DNA of 64,000 nucleotides. Origin: Neobacillus driksii (GTDB lineage: Bacteria; Bacillota; Bacilli; Bacillales; Cytobacillaceae). Below the pieces are notes generated by a model, which was given only the letters and a program-made list of their open reading frames with translations, had not been told where the DNA came from and searched no databases. Numbering within the stretch: the first letter of the stretch is position 1; the number at the start of each line of letters is the position of its first letter. The stretch spans positions 124,001-188,000 of the forward strand of contig NZ_JACCBX010000003.1 in the NCBI RefSeq assembly GCF_013409995.1, written 5' to 3'. Shown one piece after another: positions 61,903 through 64,000 of this stretch. A program made the translations under genes and the position numbers.

Positions 61903-62601
61903 ATGAGAATTGAGGATATTAAGAAGGTGCTTTCTGAGTTCATGCTTTTTAGGGAATTAGATGACTACGAATTAACCAAGATTGCCAACATTTCCATTGC
62001 AAGGGAATGGAAAAAGCAAAGTCATGTTTTTCTCCAAGGTGACCCTTTAGAAAATGTTTATTTCATTTATGATGGAAAAATCAAGGTATACAAAAGTGAT
62101 ATTAACGGAAAAGAACAAATTGTCGCCATGATGAAAAAGGGTGAAATGTTTCCACACGTTGGATTCTTTAGAAAAGGCAGTTACCCTGCGTACGCAGAAG
62201 TTCTTGAACCCTCAACACTGATTGCAGTCCCTATTTCAAAATTTGAAGGTATTCTCATAGAATATCCTGAATTAAGTATTAAAGTATTTAAGGTGCTGGG
62301 AGAAAAAATCGTAGATTTGCAAAACCGGCTGGAAGAACAAATTCTTAACAATACATATGAGCAAATAATCAAACTCCTCATCCGTCTTGGGCAAAAGCAT
62401 GGAAAGGAATTAGAGGATGGAACAATTCTACTTAAGTCTGAGTTTACGAACCGTGATTTGGCCAGTATGATCGGGACTACCCGCGAAACCATCAGCAGGA
62501 CACTGACAAAAATGAAAAAGGACGAACTAATCGAAGTAGATGATAATGGAAATATGCTTCTAGATATAGATGTCCTGCTTTCAGAAATTAACTTAATTTA
62601 A
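61903..62601 (+). CDS. Crp/Fnr-family regulator, second copy
   Basis: A 232-aa paralogue of the regulator at 49.7 kb. Shared blocks: VFLQGDPLENVYFIYDGKIKVYKSD, GEMFPHVGFFRKGSYPAYAEV, VLGEKIVDLQNRLEEQILNNTYEQI, and HTH NRDLASMIGTTRETISRTLTKMKK. No Fe-S cysteine cluster. Probably senses a redox/NO-related signal, based on the convergent neighbour hcp. Start ATG 61903 (GGAGGT). Divergent from mrfA, with which it shares the 120-nt upstream region. Confidence 0.9.
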   Translation: MRIEDIKKVLSEFMLFRELDDYELTKIANISIAREWKKQSHVFLQGDPLENVYFIYDGKIKVYKSDINGKEQIVAMMKKGEMFPHVGFFRKGSYPAYAEVLEPSTLIAVPISKFEGILIEYPELSIKVFKVLGEKIVDLQNRLEEQILNNTYEQIIKLLIRLGQKHGKELEDGTILLKSEFTNRDLASMIGTTRETISRTLTKMKKDELIEVDDNGNMLLDIDVLLSEINLI

Positions 62602-62634
62602 ATAACCGCAGCGTCTACAGCTGCGGTTTTTCTA
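62602..62634 (+). terminator. Terminator after the second Crp/Fnr gene
   Basis: AACCGCAGC-GTCTACA-GCTGCGGTT then TTTCT; also stands before the hcp stop codon. Confidence 0.85.
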
Positions 62635-62640
62635 TATGGA

Positions 62641-63939
62641 TTAAGCTTCTGATAACTGAAGCATATCTTCCATGTCTTCTTGAGCGGTACCAATTAATTT
62701 TAGGTTAAAAGTTTCTTTTAGAACCTGCAATACACCTTCTGAGATAAATTCAGGCGGTTTTGGTCCAATACGAATATCCTGTATTCCTAAGCTAAAGAGC
62801 CCTAAAAGAATCGCTACAGCTTTTTGTTCGAACCAAGATAATACAATACTAACAGGAAGCTCATTGATTTCGCAGCCAAATGCGTCAGCCAATGCCATCG
62901 CAATCTTTACTGTAGATCCGGAGTTATTACACTGCCCTAAATCGATATAACGAGGAATATTTGTTCCTGGAACAACACCATAATCAACATCGTTAAAACG
63001 GAACTTACCACATGATGTGGTCAAAATAACCGTTTCCTGAGGAAGAGACGTGGCTAATTCCCGATAATATTCTCCCCCTTTACCAGGCGCATCACAGCCA
63101 GCAATGACAAAGAACCGTTTAATTTTACCAGCCTTTACTGCCTCTATAACTTCTGGTGCTAAGCCAAGTACCGTTTCATGATGGAATCCTGTAAGCAAGG
63201 TTTCGTCCGAATGGATATCCGCTTCCGGAAGCTCTAACGCTCTCTCGATTAATGGTGAAAAATCTTCATTGATGATTTTTTGTACATTCTCAAGACCTGC
63301 TACTTCATAACTAAACATTCTATCTGCATATGTACCTTTAATTGGCATTACACAGTTGGTCGTGGCAAGAATTGCACCAGGGAATTTTTCGAAAAGGCGT
63401 CGTTGGTCATACCATGCCTTTCCGATATTACCTTTTAAATGAGGATATTTCTTTAATGCTGGGTACCCATGTGCTGGCAGCATTTCAGAATGTGTATAAA
63501 TATTAATGCCTTTTCCTTCTGTCTGCTTAAGTAATTCCTCGAGTGCAAATAAGTTATGACCTGAAACTACAATAGATTTTCCTTCAATTTTGTTTTGGCT
63601 AACACGAATTGGCTCGGGTATACCCAGACGCTTTATATGTGCTTCATCGAGCATTTCCATCACGCGTACAGTGGCCTGCCCCACCTTCATTGCCATTTCG
63701 ATATGTTCTTGAACATTGAAATTAGAATTCGTTAATGTCATATAAAGTGCTTCTTGTGTCGTTGTATCAACAAATGAATCCGTATACCCTAGTTGATTTG
63801 CATGTGTCCGGTAGGCTGCGATTCCTTTTAATCCGTAGATAATGGTATCCTGCAAGCTTGAAATCGTTTCATCTTTCCCACAAACACCCACGACTGTACA
63901 GCCTCCAACAGGAGTTTGTTCACATTGATTACAGAACAT
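62641..63939 (-). CDS. hcp: Hybrid-cluster protein / hydroxylamine reductase, short form
   Basis: A 432-aa Hcp. N-terminal cluster cysteines C3, C6, C14, C20 (CNQC, then GGC and GVC); hybrid-cluster region has VSGHNLFALEE, ATTNCVMP, IAGCDAPGKGGEYY, TTSCGKFRFN, LGQCNNSGS, and VLSWFEQKA. It is about 110 residues shorter than the E. coli enzyme, the form that lacks a helical insert after the N-terminal cysteines. Reduces hydroxylamine or nitric oxide. GAGGG precedes ATG 63939; no FNR site is visible in the 60 nt of leader inside the window. Converges with a Crp/Fnr gene. Confidence 0.94.
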   Translation of the reverse strand: MFCNQCEQTPVGGCTVVGVCGKDETISSLQDTIIYGLKGIAAYRTHANQLGYTDSFVDTTTQEALYMTLTNSNFNVQEHIEMAMKVGQATVRVMEMLDEAHIKRLGIPEPIRVSQNKIEGKSIVVSGHNLFALEELLKQTEGKGINIYTHSEMLPAHGYPALKKYPHLKGNIGKAWYDQRRLFEKFPGAILATTNCVMPIKGTYADRMFSYEVAGLENVQKIINEDFSPLIERALELPEADIHSDETLLTGFHHETVLGLAPEVIEAVKAGKIKRFFVIAGCDAPGKGGEYYRELATSLPQETVILTTSCGKFRFNDVDYGVVPGTNIPRYIDLGQCNNSGSTVKIAMALADAFGCEINELPVSIVLSWFEQKAVAILLGLFSLGIQDIRIGPKPPEFISEGVLQVLKETFNLKLIGTAQEDMEDMLQLSEA

Positions 63940-64000
63940 TCTGTTCCCTCACTTTCTGGTAAATTACATTCTCATGATATAAATAATAGAAAATTTTTCA

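Overview
The window looks like chromosome from an endospore-forming, low-GC member of the Bacillaceae. Spore genes are present (sspL, a cotD-like coat gene), as are a class-B RNase P RNA, a TPP riboswitch, MntR, GpsB and a two-GTPase dynamin. Read right to left, the order yprA-yprB-cotD-ypsA-gpsB-rnpB-ypsC-ypvA-ypwA-bpsA-ypbQ-dynA-ypcP-sspL-ypdQ-ypeP-ypeQ-csp-metA-ypgQ-ypgR-brxA-ypiP-ypjP follows the Bacillus subtilis ypjP-yprA region, with insertions and losses. The exact genus cannot be read from the sequence; a Neobacillus-like organism is a guess.

1-9.8 kb: a ter (tellurite/stress) locus on the minus strand. A terD-terC pair and a yceG-telA-terD block frame a four-gene metabolic module: C-C bond lyase, PRTase-TRSP, StiP-like cysteine protease with PELOTA domain, and HAD phosphatase. 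Two promoters with the same ECF-type layout (TGAAAC, 16-nt spacer, CGTATA) sit before terD and before yceG, suggesting cell-envelope-stress sigma control of both halves. An 81-aa membrane protein gene lies in the middle on the opposite strand.

9.8-29.6 kb: housekeeping and stress genes. These include a bacilliredoxin, an ABC-F factor, an HD nucleotide pyrophosphohydrolase, DegV, formate-THF ligase with an unknown partner gene, metA without a visible S-box, mntR, topoisomerase III, a serine hydrolase, a cold-shock protein, two RNase HI-like proteins, two small conserved genes and sspL.

29.7-33.5 kb: a TPP-riboswitch operon for uptake of a thiamine precursor (thiY, thiamine-binding protein, thiX, thiZ) that also carries a TatD hydrolase.

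33.7-43.9 kb: 5'-3' exonuclease, sulfurtransferase, DynA, a frameshifted NERD gene, a block of 52-bp tandem repeats (14 starts at exact 52-bp spacing), a 26-aa membrane peptide gene with two Fur-box-like sites, the alkylpyrone genes bpsA-bpsB and a decayed SDR gene.

44-52.4 kb: respiration and probable nitric-oxide/anaerobic functions. A ba3-type oxidase operon lies behind a CRP/FNR-type site. Further on is a five-gene unit: Crp/Fnr regulator, two DUF2249 proteins, a heme-copper-oxidase-like membrane protein and a DUF59 protein.

52.4-64 kb: DinG-type helicase, THUMP methyltransferase, rnpB, gpsB, ypsA, a CotD-like protein with a Met-Gly-Pro repeat tail, mrfB-mrfA with a LexA-like site in the promoter, and a second Crp/Fnr paralogue convergent with a short hybrid-cluster protein gene (hcp).
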